Positions 1 to 12,000 of a DNA stretch of 64,000 bases are shown piece after piece (within the stretch, counting starts at the first letter, position 1; every line of letters starts with the position of its first letter). This DNA is from Physcomitrium patens (Eukaryota > Streptophyta > Bryopsida > Funariales > Funariaceae): positions 5,177,084-5,241,083 of the forward strand of contig NC_037254.1 of the NCBI RefSeq assembly GCF_000002425.4, in the 5' to 3' direction. The translations under genes were made by a program, and so were the position numbers. The notes under the pieces are model-generated. The model saw only the letters and a list, made by a program, of their open reading frames with translations. It ran no database searches and was not told where the DNA came from.

Positions 1-1428
1 AAAGTCTTTGACTACCTTCTACATTTATGGCCACAAAAAATATCTAGATATAAGCTCCAAAGTCTTATTATATCTAAAATATCCAATCATTGAAAAGTCA
101 TGGCGTACTTGAAGAACATACAAATATACTTTTTTTTGTGAAATATATATGCGTCTTTTGAAATAGAGATTAGATTTTTTTTGAACTCAAATTTAGAAGC
201 ATCATTAGACTTTAAAAAAAGATTCTTCATATCATGACCAAGATTGAGAAAAGACATACTTGATTGAATTTGTTTGACAAAGATTGAATCAATAGTCAAT
301 GTTGATTTTATTATTTGAAAATGAAAGTGCTCCAACTTCAAGAAAATCAATCTTTATTGATAAAAAGAGGTATTTCTTTTTTTTGGTGTAAGATAGAAGT
401 GTTTAAAAAAGATATATGACAAATCTTATTGTTCTTTGGATTAATAAGTAAATTTGAAATCAAATCTTGAAAAATACATGCTCTAATAAGTTTGGCAAAA
501 ATTCAAAACATATGCTAATATAAAATTTTTAAGATTCTAGTTGTTTGTGTAAATAGTGAATGGATTAGAAGCGTCTTCTAGATAATAGTGCCATTCTTGA
601 AATCAATCTTCAATTGAAAGAAGTTCTTTTTCATAAATCTTATAGTTGATCTTGACTATTAAAAAAAAAATTGAATGAAAAGCTACTAGGTGAAGTTTAT
701 CATGTATTCTCATTTGTGATAATATAGTCCAATGCATTTGTTTCCATAAAGAATGGCTTAAAAAAATCAACACAATATAAGATTGATATACAAATAAAAG
801 TTTTCTTCAAAGCTTCAAATATTACTTTTAATTTTTGATTCTATTGAAATTTGTCTTCATAATTCAAACTTAAAAGTAGAGCTACAATTTGAAAAAGTTT
901 CTTATAAAGATCTAATAATAATTAATAAATTCCAAAAATCATTCGACATCTCTTACTATTTTGAAAAATTCTAATCCATAATAGTTTGAACTTTCTTAGG
1001 ATCTATCATAAGTCTATCATTTAAAATAATATATCTTAAGAATTTAACTTGATTAGTGTAAAATACATACTTTTCTATTTTAGTATAGAGTCATATATCT
1101 TTTGGTTTTTGTAACACATGATAAACATAAAATTCATATTTTTTTGAGTTTTTAAAATAAATTAAGATGTTATATAGATAACAGACAATAAATTCACTTA
1201 AAAACTCTTGAAATACATCATTTATTAGATATTGAAAATTTATTGGTGCATTTATAAGTCCAAAAGCATGAAATTGTATTTGAAATATCCATACCTAATT
1301 CAAAATATAATCTTCCATTCATTTCCTTCTTTAATGCATATCAAATTGTATGCATCTTATAGATCTATTTTTGTATAGATCTTAACTTGATTCAACTAAT
1401 CAAGAAGTTCAAACATCAAAGATAGCAG
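1..1428 (-). pseudogene. Decayed gypsy integrase/RT segment (antisense)
   Basis: On the minus strand this matches, with many stops and transitions, the pol gene of the well-preserved element at 37853-42354. Positions 1-350 resemble the integrase zinc-finger region. Roughly 960-1420 resembles the RT stretch around the YLDD motif and the palm. The same integrase segment recurs at 6930-7130 and 55565-55690 in the same orientation. The segment stops abruptly at about 1428, inside the RT region, and the reading resumes at about 2690. No functional product is expected. Confidence 0.7.
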
Positions 1429-1518
1429 TGTTAGAATAGAGAGAATTTGCCTTAAAAAAACACTGGACTTTTGGCTATCATTAATTACTCAATTAAGTCT
1501 CAAAATAAAAAAATATCA

Positions 1519-1553
<35 letters not shown>

Positions 1554-2690
1554 ATATATATTTAGAAGTAATTATATCAATACATAAGTCCTAAGTATCA
1601 AAGGTTACCAAAAATATAATAAAAATATTATAAAATCTTATATATCCTTAAGGTGTTTTTTTTTTAAACTTCAATAGCTCATATCTCACGATTAGACTAT
1701 CGAAACAAATCAAAATTTTATATAAATTATTAATGTGCTTTTAACAACTACCACAATAATTTTTAACTACAAATTCATTACGGATCTTGAGATATTGCTA
1801 AAATCCTAATAGTAGCTTCAAACCCTTATTGATATATACTCATATGCAAATTTCTTCATATCTCACAAACTAAGTACTTAAACACCATAATATTTTTTAT
1901 ATAGCTTTTTAATCTAATAACACTTAATTTTAAAAAATTTGAGCCAAAAATTCAATTGAAAATTAAAAATATGGCTCCAACTATTACTATTAATAAAACG
2001 ATTGACTTACTACCTTTGAATTACATATATTGTCTTTAACATTCTATAACTCTTTCATAAAAACTTCAAATATAGAAATTCTTTTATAAAAGATATAGAT
2101 CTTAAAATCACCCTTGTGATTGAATCTTTTGATTTCTAAAATCTATCATTAAACTCTTTGTATCTATAAAAAAACAACAATATATCTTAAAAAGACTCTT
2201 TAACTTCAAATGGCTATAACTTTATCATCCAAACTCCAAATCCTCTAAAATTTGTACAAAAATTATATCTCAAATTTTAAACCTTATAATTCTAACTTTC
2301 GATTTTCAAATGCTCTTTCTATAGTTTCCGAAATCCTTATTATGGTCGCAAATAGCGTATTGAATGCCTATTAGACATGATTTTTGATCAATAGAAATGA
2401 AGATCTTTACCTTTTTACTTTCATCCATCCATACCTTACTTTTATCCTTTCAAATAAGCTTCTTAGAGGTTTTGATCTTCATCTTTGAACTCCAATCTTT
2501 TTCTTAAATTTTATATTAAATATCTAAATCTTATATAGTTTAAACATTATAATCAATATTGGTAAATTTTAAAATGAATTTTCCTACATCAACTCTTTTT
2601 AAATTAATCTAATAACCAGTCTAATGCACATTAATACCTATAAATATATTATATATTTAAATTAATTTTTATATATTATAAATAATTATA
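1429..2690. repeat. LTR-like insertion splitting a decayed RT
   Basis: The RT reading on both sides belongs to neighbouring parts of one gene, so about 1.26 kb has been inserted. The insert begins TGTTAGAATAGAGAG, an LTR-style start, and includes a TA microsatellite at about 1523-1551. It has no coding potential. I could not fix the right border or a target duplication. Confidence 0.4.
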
Positions 2691-4479
2691 ATATGATATT
2701 AGATATTTATTCTTGATGTTGATTTTATTGAGTCCTTGATAATCAATAGACATTTGTAATGATCTATTTTTTTTCTTCACAAATAAAATTAGAGCCCTTA
2801 TTAGAGATTTTGAATAGTAAATAATTTTTTTGGCTAGATTCTTTTTAATATATTTCTTAAATTTAGACAATTTATTTTATAACAAACTAAAGATTGGTCC
2901 AAATGATGGTAGAACTCCTTTGTGAAGGTCAATTGAAAATTCATAAGGATAATGTCTAAAAAGAGATACTCAATTTAGTTGTATTAGACTTATGAAAGTA
3001 AAAAGACATAAGTCTAATACAACTAAATTATGACTTTCTACTTGATTAACTACACTACTCTAATACAACTAAATTATGACTTTCTACCTAAAGTAGAAAG
3101 TCATAAGTCTAATACAACTAAATTAATATTTCTTTTTAGACATTAGTTAATTGAAAATTCATAAGGATAATGTCAAATATATCTCTAAAATTTTGATATT
3201 AGCTTAGAATACTATTTGAGGTCTTTCTACCATTAAAAATAAGTGAGGCATAAATGATACAAGGTAATCCTTCTTTTGCAGCATACAAAGAAGTTCTTGC
3301 ACTTAGAAATACTAATTTAGTTGTATTAGACTTATGACTTTCTACTTGATTAACTACACTCTTAGTTATATTTTAAAAAAATTTAAGTCTATAAGAAATC
3401 CAATCTATTTTAAGATTATATTTTTTAACTAAGATGAATCTAAAATAATTAAATTAAAAATAGATTTACTTATATTAAATATTACAAAGCTAATATGACT
3501 ATTAATTCTTATTTCTATAAGAAGAATTTCATGAATAATATCTCTTGAAGATAATAGACAACCATCTATGACTTCTATGTGACCAAATTTAGTTTTCTTT
3601 ACTAAAAATATGCTATATCTTTTAACAAATATTTTATCTAATAAATATAGTGATGCTCTTGAATCTAATAAGGTAGAGGATTTTTTGATGTTTAAGTCCT
3701 AAAATAATATTAATTATAAAATGAAGAGAGGATTTTGAAGAGAAAATATAACCTTCACTACATGGTGTACAAGATTTCAGCCACACAATCTCTATTATAA
3801 CTAAACAAATTTATTTTTTTGACATACTATCTTCTTTGATAGCCATACTCCTTCTTTTGTAGTTGCATTGTTTCTTTGGATAATTTTGAACAAGATGCAT
3901 AGATTCTCTAGAATACAAGCACAATCCTTCTTAACAATGATAAGTCTTTTCTTGCTCAATAAGAAGTTTCAAACATACTGCATCAATTTTCATATCTTTT
4001 TTTTTTGAATGTATGTATTGAAAAGATGTTGGTATTTCCATTAAATTATAATAATATTGAGATGCACTTTTCTAATTTTTAAATAAAAATTTAAAAAATC
4101 AATTTTTCCAATTTATAGCAAAGTCAATTGTTTGATTCAATGTTTGAGGATCAGATAAGTTGAACATCAATTTTTTTACCTCATATTATAATCTGTAGAA
4201 AAATTGGCTAATAAATGTAGCATCATTTCATTTGATATCAGTTACAAGTTGTCAAAACTATAAAGAATATAACATTATTGATCAATTTTCTTATTATAAA
4301 ATATAAATTTTATTAGTTATATTATGAATTACATCATGTTTTCCATACATGGATCTAAATTCTACCAAAAAAGCCTTCAAATTATCCAATACTAGATCTC
4401 ATCATTCAAGAAAAGATGAAAACCATAATAATGCTAAATTTGAAAGAAGTATACTAATGAATTTAACTTAGGATCTTAG
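2691..4479 (-). pseudogene. Decayed gypsy RT N-terminus, protease and gag (antisense)
   Basis: The minus strand at 2676-2870 still reads as an RT N-terminal stretch, including a recognisable counterpart of [15 protein letters not shown]. Further right, on the minus strand, come a protease-like segment and, at about 3850-3945, a corroded gag zinc knuckle followed by gag. Together with 1-1428 this is one 5'-to-3' antisense element. It is cut off at 4480 by an unrelated LTR. It has many stops and is non-functional. Confidence 0.65.
2931..3174. repeat. Local duplication with fold-back repeats
   Basis: The 26-bp stretch at 2931-2956 is repeated at 3149-3174. Between them, near-perfect inverted ends (2954-2967 against 3128-3141) bound a block of alternating direct and inverted copies of TCTAATACAACTAAATTA. 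A perfect hairpin with 14-nt arms lies at 3074-3087 and 3093-3106. The same motif occurs once, apparently in its original context, at 3312-3360. Confidence 0.7.
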
Positions 4480-5270
4480 TGCAAATCATCAAATCAGTTT
4501 ATTAATTGTTTTAGGATAAAAAGATATATTTAGAATACTTAAATTTACAATATATGGTGAATAGTATAAAAATCCTTAAACAAATAGAAAATTAGAATAT
4601 CAATTGTAGACATGGAGTCTTAATAAGTCTCAGAGATAATTATCTTAGTTGATTTAATATTTTTATTTATTATTTAGTATTAAAGATTATTTATTGAACT
4701 CAATATTTAAATTTTCTTTCCATCAATATTTATTATTTATAAAAAAAACTTTAAATTTTAGTTAGTAATTAAAAAAAATATGAAAAAGAATTTCAAATCT
4801 TTTTAATTAGTTATATAAAAAATAGGATTTATAGTAGATTTAAATTAATTTTATTACTATAAAAAATTATCAAGATAAGAAATTATAGCCTTAAATTGAT
4901 TTTAGCATTATAAAATAATTTTAAGATCTTTTAAAATTTATTTAAATTTTATTTAGAAATTTTAGAATAATTTTTAAGACTTTGGTAAAAATAAGTTTTA
5001 TTACTTTGGAAGCCATTAGGAAAAAATAGAGTAAGAATTGAAAGTAATACAAGGTTTCAAGGATAATTGGATATTTTTAAACACCATGGTGAAGTCAAAA
5101 ATGCAAAAATATTGAATCTACTAGTAGACAATATGAAGACCAGCAGCTACTATAGTCCTTGTAAGAAAGGAGGTACACAAATTCCATATGGATTGTAGTA
5201 CCTTGAAGATAGGAAGATAAGACTAAGGCCTCGTGGCCTCTCTTAGGTATCTATATATACTACATGTTTA
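4480..5270 (+). repeat. Solo-LTR-like repeat, family D, copy 1
   Basis: Starts TGCAAATCATCAAATCA and aligns along about 790 bp with 22930-23735 (same strand) and with 34591-35252 (opposite strand). It is non-coding. The shared block ends near a TATATATAC stretch; the exact right border is uncertain. Confidence 0.6.
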
Positions 5271-5462
5271 CATGCAAAGCTATTCTAATTTTTACTGGAT
5301 TTTGAAAGTTACTTTAGTTTTTTTCAATTCTCTCTTTGATTTTTAAAAATTAAATCTTAAAAATTAAGGTTAAGATATGACTTTTTGTTAGATTTTTTTA
5401 CTCAAAGATTTTAAAATCTAAATTTTAGAGAAAAAAAAAATAACCTCTAATTTAGTAAAAAA

Positions 5463-5495
<33 letters not shown>

Positions 5496-6020
5496 ACATG
5501 AATCTAAAAGAAAGAAATCCTCAATATTCTCTTATATCACTTAAAAAGACTAAGAAATCACTCAAATATGGTAATATAATGAATTAAAATAGCTATTGCC
5601 AAAAAAAAGAATATTAAAAAGTATTGAAACAAGACTAAGGATTAAAAAGATATTAACAAAGAAGGTTTTACTCTTACCTCTATATATATTCTGTAACTAA
5701 GAGCTATGTGGCAATATATCATAGGACCTTCAACATGTATTGACTTTGTTAGACACATGTTTTAACTTGCAAGATAAGTTATCTATATATGGACTATATA
5801 ATTAGCTTATTCTATAAGCTATTAATATGCATGATATGTGGCTAACTTATTGACAAAGTTTTTAGCCTATCAAATAATTACAAATATATATAAAGTCAAA
5901 ATAATATCTATAAAGCTTCTACAAAGTTTTTCTAGAAGATATTATGAAATTGATTTATTTTTAATTACTTTTACTTAATCATATAAATAACTATTGGAAT
6001 AAATATGTATGTTCATAACA
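5463..6020 (-). mobile_element. Decayed LTR, family B (3' LTR of antisense element)
   Basis: The reverse complement matches the LTRs at 46559-47105 and 58905-59408. It starts TGTTATGAACATAC at position 6020 and contains a TATA-like stretch near 5683. A TA microsatellite (5465-5493) lies close to its end. Immediately to the right is an antisense chromodomain and integrase, so this is best read as the 3' LTR of that element. Confidence 0.6.
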
Positions 6021-6700
6021 TAATATTTCTTTCTAGGGATGAGTTCTATGAATGGTCATCAATTTTTATAGATCTTGTTATTCTTCATTTTGGTTTTGAT
6101 GGATGTTATTAATGAAATTTTTAATTTTTTTTGTTGCATTTGTAAGATTCTATGCTCTCTTCCATGTGCATTCACTAATATCATATCCTTGCCAATGAAT
6201 AAGATATTCTAATCTATTTTAGCATCGCCTTGAATTATAGACTTCTTCTATTTCAAATTCTTAATTATTATCCACTTCTATACAAAGAGGTGGCATTTGT
6301 CTTCTTTCTGAAATATTCAATGTCTTATATAACTCAAAAAGAGACATGTAGAATGAAAGATGGATCTTTATAAACTTTGGTAGATATAATCAATAAATAA
6401 TAAGATTGATTTATTTATATATAGAAAAAATTCTAAGCTTACAATAGTCCAACTTGTTACAAGGACAAGTAGTCTTAATATTGCAATAGAATAATCATAC
6501 CTTGTCATTCATATTGAATTATAGTTGTTTCTTGTAATATATATCCGCATTGATGTTTTGTAATTTTTGAGCTTCTTTTAACTATGCCTTCATTATTGCA
6601 TGTAGCTTTGACAAATGATTTATCAAATCTTTTGACATAGGATTATCAACTTTTGAAAAGTAAAAATTATTAAGTTATAAAAAATAACCATAATTGATAA

Positions 6701-6746
<46 letters not shown>

Positions 6747-7140
6747 TAAAATAATATATCAAATTATTATATACAAATAAATATAGAATTATACAAAGTT
6801 GAGATTGGAAGGTCCATAATAAAATCCATAGAAACAAAATACCATAGTTGCTCTGAAATAGGTAATAGGTGAAGAAGTCTATAAGGTCAATGACAAGGAA
6901 TTTCGGATCTTCAACAAGTATCATATAATTGTACAAAGTCTTTAACTGCCTTCTACATTTGAGGCCACCAAAATCTCTTGATATTAGATCCAAAGTTTTA
7001 TTGTATTCAAAAATAATTGGCTGCTGAAAAGTCATGATAAGCTTAAAAAATATATAATCATGCTTTGTCTTTTGGAATGTATTATCATCCTTTAAAATAG
7101 AATAGTTTTTTCTTAAATTCAAACTTAGAAGTATTCATGG
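6021..7140 (-). pseudogene. Decayed chromovirus chromodomain and integrase (antisense)
   Basis: The minus strand at about 6080-6320 gives a corroded chromodomain (an HW.GYD...TW-like core). The stretch 6742-7122 retains NKTLDLISRDFGGL, clearly the integrase N-terminal motif. A long TA microsatellite (6705-6742) interrupts it. The element is 5'-truncated at about 7140. Non-functional. Confidence 0.7.
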
Positions 7141-7571
7141 AAACAAACGCATCAAATTTTGTTATAAGTACTTTTTTATCATAAATGAGAACTGAACATT
7201 ATTAATATTTTTTTATCAATAATAAATCTTTTATATTATTTTTTAATCCAAATCAAAATTGATTGATAAGGACTTGGATATTTCAATCCACATTACAAGT
7301 AAGATTTTGGAATTAAACAATATATATGATAATTGAATATAATTCTTATCATAATAATATGAGTTTGATCTTTGTTATCTTTTTTTGATTACTTTTTCTA
7401 AATATAGCCATAAATACTTCTAAAAATAAACTCTAATAAAGTCAAAGTAATATTTATAAGACTTTTAAGAAATATTTTTAGAAGATATTATAAAATTAAT
7501 CTATTATTACCTATCTCTATTTAATTATATAGATAATTATTAAAATAAATATATATATTTGTGATACTACA
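7141..7571 (-). repeat. Repeat E plus fragment of LTR B
   Basis: 7141-7440 is similar to 35290-35560. 7440-7571 matches the first roughly 130 bp of LTR family B on the minus strand (compare 5890-6020). It is non-coding. Confidence 0.5.
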
Positions 7572-10500
7572 TAGCTTTTGAAGTTTGGTAGTTAAGTTTT
7601 AGAAGACTTTTCTTTGTTGCTTATAAGCTAGAAATCAATAAGAATTATTTTAGTAGAGAAAAAAAATTATAAAAATAATAATTTATCATATTAAAATTAG
7701 CAAATAAAAGGAATTTTGATTCTTATGGAAAAAGATTTGTTTCTTCTAAATTCAAAGAAGATCTATTGTCTTGCTGAATTAGAGCATCAATATTAAAGAG
7801 CAATATTAGAAGCATAAAATCAAATTTAATGACAAACTTTAAAAGTTTTATCTATATTTATAACTTCTTTTCAACAAGACTAGTTGGATTCAATTTGAAG
7901 ATTATAATTAGCTGTATATATTAATTTGTGAAGATAAATGAAATAATAGGTTTAGAAGTAAAAAAATTCTTTAATTTTTATTTAGATAATGTTATTAATT
8001 TATCAATCCATTACTATGAATGAATCAAATTGCAATAAGTTTAAGAAAGAATTAGATATTATTTTGAATAAATGATTTAACCAATAAATATAAATTTTAT
8101 ATGAATAATATTTTTAGATAAAATTGTCAATTTCAATGTGATGTATTATGAGGATGCAAAATTGTGATGACATTCATTGTATAGATTAAATGAATGTTGA
8201 TTAGATAGATATATAAACCTAGTTTAATCGATAGAATAATAACTTAAGTTGGACTATAATGCATGGTAATTAATTTAAGCTGATTAATTTAAAATAACTC
8301 ATATTTGAGTATTTTAAGACATTCAATTAGATGCATTAAAATTGTCATAAAGAAAATTAAGCTTTAGGTGTTAAAAAAATCTCTTAGATGTTCACTAAGT
8401 TAGTGCATGTAATATAGTTGCTTTACTTTCTATGTAATTAAAATAATTTGGACCAGAAATATAATGCCAAATTATTCATTGAATTAAATAAAAAATTTCT
8501 GAATATATAAATTTAGATTGATTCTTTTAATTGATTATATTTATATATTTATTTTATTTGTATTTAAACTTCTTTAAAATAATAAATTTTTTTAATATAG
8601 AGATTTTTTTTATAAATTTATAATTTTTTAAATAAATTAAAAAGATAATTCAAACATTAGAAATAAGATCTAATTTCATAATTTATCATATTTTTTGAAG
8701 AATAAATATATCTTTAATATTTAATAAATATTCAATAAATAAAACCTTAGAAATATTTAAATCTTCTTGCATCATTTTCTTTATTATTTTTCTATATGAA
8801 ATAGGATTTAAATTTTTAATAATTATTTATATTAAAGTGAATTTTTAATTTTTTTTTAATTTTTTTTTTTAGATTTATAGTATAGGATTTTCCATTGGAT
8901 TTAATTCTATTGAGTTTTATCATGTTTTAATCTCTATTAAAAATCTGGTTACGTTTATTTGAAAAATATTTGAATGTATAGGAAAATTTGCACCTTTGTC
9001 TTAGGGTGTTAGGAGCATATATAGAAAGTTTACTAATCTCACTTATAAGCACCTTATATTTTCTTATGCATGCCAATTAGTTGCCAATTAGTTGTCATTC
9101 AACGACAAGTAACTAGGTTAAAGTGAGATACTAATTATAATCCTAAATTTATCTTTTTTTGACAGATTATTTTTTGGTAAGTATTTTAAAGTGGCTGTTG
9201 TCATTAAAAAGTTCATGTTATTAAATCTAAAAAAATAAATAACAAATTTAAATTTTTAGATAATTTTTTATTTTTAAAATAAAAAAGACTAGAAGTACTA
9301 GAAAAGATCTCTTGAGAAAACTACAAAAACCATATATTATTTTATGGTCATTAAATCTCTATATGTACTGGTTTAAAATGTTTGATTTTGTAGCAATTAA
9401 ATGAATTGAAAATTTTCAGTGTCATTGGTTATTACTTTAGATTTTTGGATTTTTTTAATTTAATTAGAATCAATAATTCAAGCTTACCAGAAAAGAAGTA
9501 TTTCAGAATTATAATCTTTTAGATGTGGAAAACATAAATTTTAATAAATTGATATTTAATAATGTAGATAGTTGAAAAGAAGTTGAAGTAAGATTGTGAG
9601 AAACAATAATATATATATATATATACAATTTTGGAGAGAATTTATTATATAAAAAGAATAAATAAAATAGAAGTATTATGTTAAAAACATTCTTCTATTA
9701 TGATCAAGAAATGTCATTGGCTAGAAGTGCATAATGTTTTGGCATCATTCTTCTTACTTGTTTGAGTTTTAGAAGTTCCAAAAGTTTTAGGATAACTCAC
9801 AAACAATAATAATTAAATGAATAAGAATCAATAATATAAAATTAGAATTACCAAGCCAAATTTTAATGATACAATGTTATTTTCGAGTCTTTTTAATTAA
9901 AAAAAAAAAAAAAAAAAAGAACAGAAGAGATCCAAGTAGCATGAAGTTGTATAAAAAATAAAATGACAAGTCAATATTTTTTCTAGTGTTGATATTAAAT
10001 CTACATAAATTTTTAAAAAGTATAACTAGAAATTGAATAAGATTTGAGTCGAGTAACTATGTCTATTATACATTGTTTTTATTTTTATTTTTTATATGAT
10101 AATATATAACTGACATCTATTATTTGGTGGATGAAATTGTAATTAAAGAATTGATCTAGAATAATAGAAAGAATGCATTTTCTGTTATATAACTAAAAAA
10201 ATTTAATTGCAGGACGTAAAACTATTTATGATATGAAAATGTATGAAGAAATAAATATTATTTAAAATTTCAAATAGATTTAAAAATATTAATAGTTTAT
10301 AGATTTAAAAAATATTATTTCTTTGCTTTATATAAGCTTTAAAATTAATACCGTCATCAATTTTATCATTATAAGCAAGTAAAAAATAATTTTTTTGCAT
10401 TTTTTAACTAGTAAAACTTAGTTTTATATTATTATACAAGTTGATTGTTTTAAATATGAATAAATAAAAAATAAAATAAGCTAAAATTTTAATTCTATAT

Positions 10501-11739
10501 AGATAATCTTAAATAAGTTATATATTCTATAATTAGAAAATTCTATATTAATAAAATTATTATAATAATTTAGAGGCAAAATAGGACCATTTTAAAAAAA
10601 ATTATGATTAATAATGTAATATTTATATTTTAATTATATGAATGATTAACCCTACAACATATAGTAAGTTTATATGCAATATATATTTTTAAAAAGATGA
10701 GACAAAGAGCTTTTTTTAATATATATATATATATCATTTGGTATAATATATTTTTAAATTTTATAATTTAAATATTAATAGAAATGATCAAAAAGAAGAT
10801 ATTTACCTAATGTGACTTTTATTTGATGTAAAATATTTTTTGACAATTTCAATCTTAATATGTCTTATAATGTTTTTCAAAATGCTTTTAATTCTTTGAA
10901 TAATTTTAGTATCATCATTGGATGTCATTTTACAATACATTTATTAATTTTTCTTTTTTTCTTTTTTTACATGTATTATATAAACTTTCTCATTTGAGCT
11001 TATAAATAATAAAGACTTAAGCTACTAATATCTTTATTCTATTACATAAGCAAGCAATAATATACTTTAGCATACAAAAAATTACTATATTTAAACTATA
11101 TATTGCCACTAAATATGATTGTATTATTCTATCTAATTATGTTAATATATCTAAATTCTAAAATTTCCTTGTTGTCTAATTTTTGTCCCACCTATAAAAG
11201 AATAAACTGCATTGACTTTTAAATTGTGTATTCTTGTTTCTATTATTTTTTAAGATTTTTTTTTTTATTATTTTTTTATTCTATGATCTTGATTTATATT
11301 ACATTTATCACTTTTATAACATTCCACATACATTTTAATTTTTTTTTAATTTTTTTTGTTGAATTCCTCATGCAATAATAATGTAATAAATATCAAATAA
11401 TACTAAAACATTTAAACTATAAAGTCAAGTGTGTTAAGTAAATAGAAAAAAAATTACATACACACAAAAAAATCAAAACAAAACATAATTGTTTTACTAA
11501 GACCTCAATTAACATAAATATAATTATATTTCTATTAAACTAACCATTAGAGTTGCCATAATCCATCTTAATAATTTAAAAAAATACCTTAAATGTCCAC
11601 TAAATAGAGAGTATATTATATTGTAGAAGAAAAGGGATAAAATAGACATTTATTAAATGGTAGACAAGTGCACTATTTTAGATTTATATATTAACCAAAC
11701 GAAATACAAGATGTTTCCATAGTAAAACATATAAAATAA

Positions 11740-11782
<43 letters not shown>

Positions 11783-12000
11783 TAACATTTATTATTTTAT
11801 TATAACTATTCTTTATGATCCTCAACTACAATAGTCCAAAATCATATTCTAGATGTGAGAGATAACTCAATCTAATACTCTTATTGCCAACTTACATATC
11901 TCAGAATCATTGTATATAAAAATAAAAAAAATAAAAAATAAAAATAAAAACATAACTTATCATTGATCATAGAATGTGAGCTTGGGTATATGTTGATCTT
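7572..12000. other. AT-rich DNA without recognisable genes
   Basis: No ORF or repeat border that I can defend. It contains TA runs near 9609-9626 and 10719-10733, an A-run at 9899-9918 and a TAA/ATA microsatellite at 11744-11779. It is probably old transposon DNA decayed beyond recognition. Confidence 0.6.
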
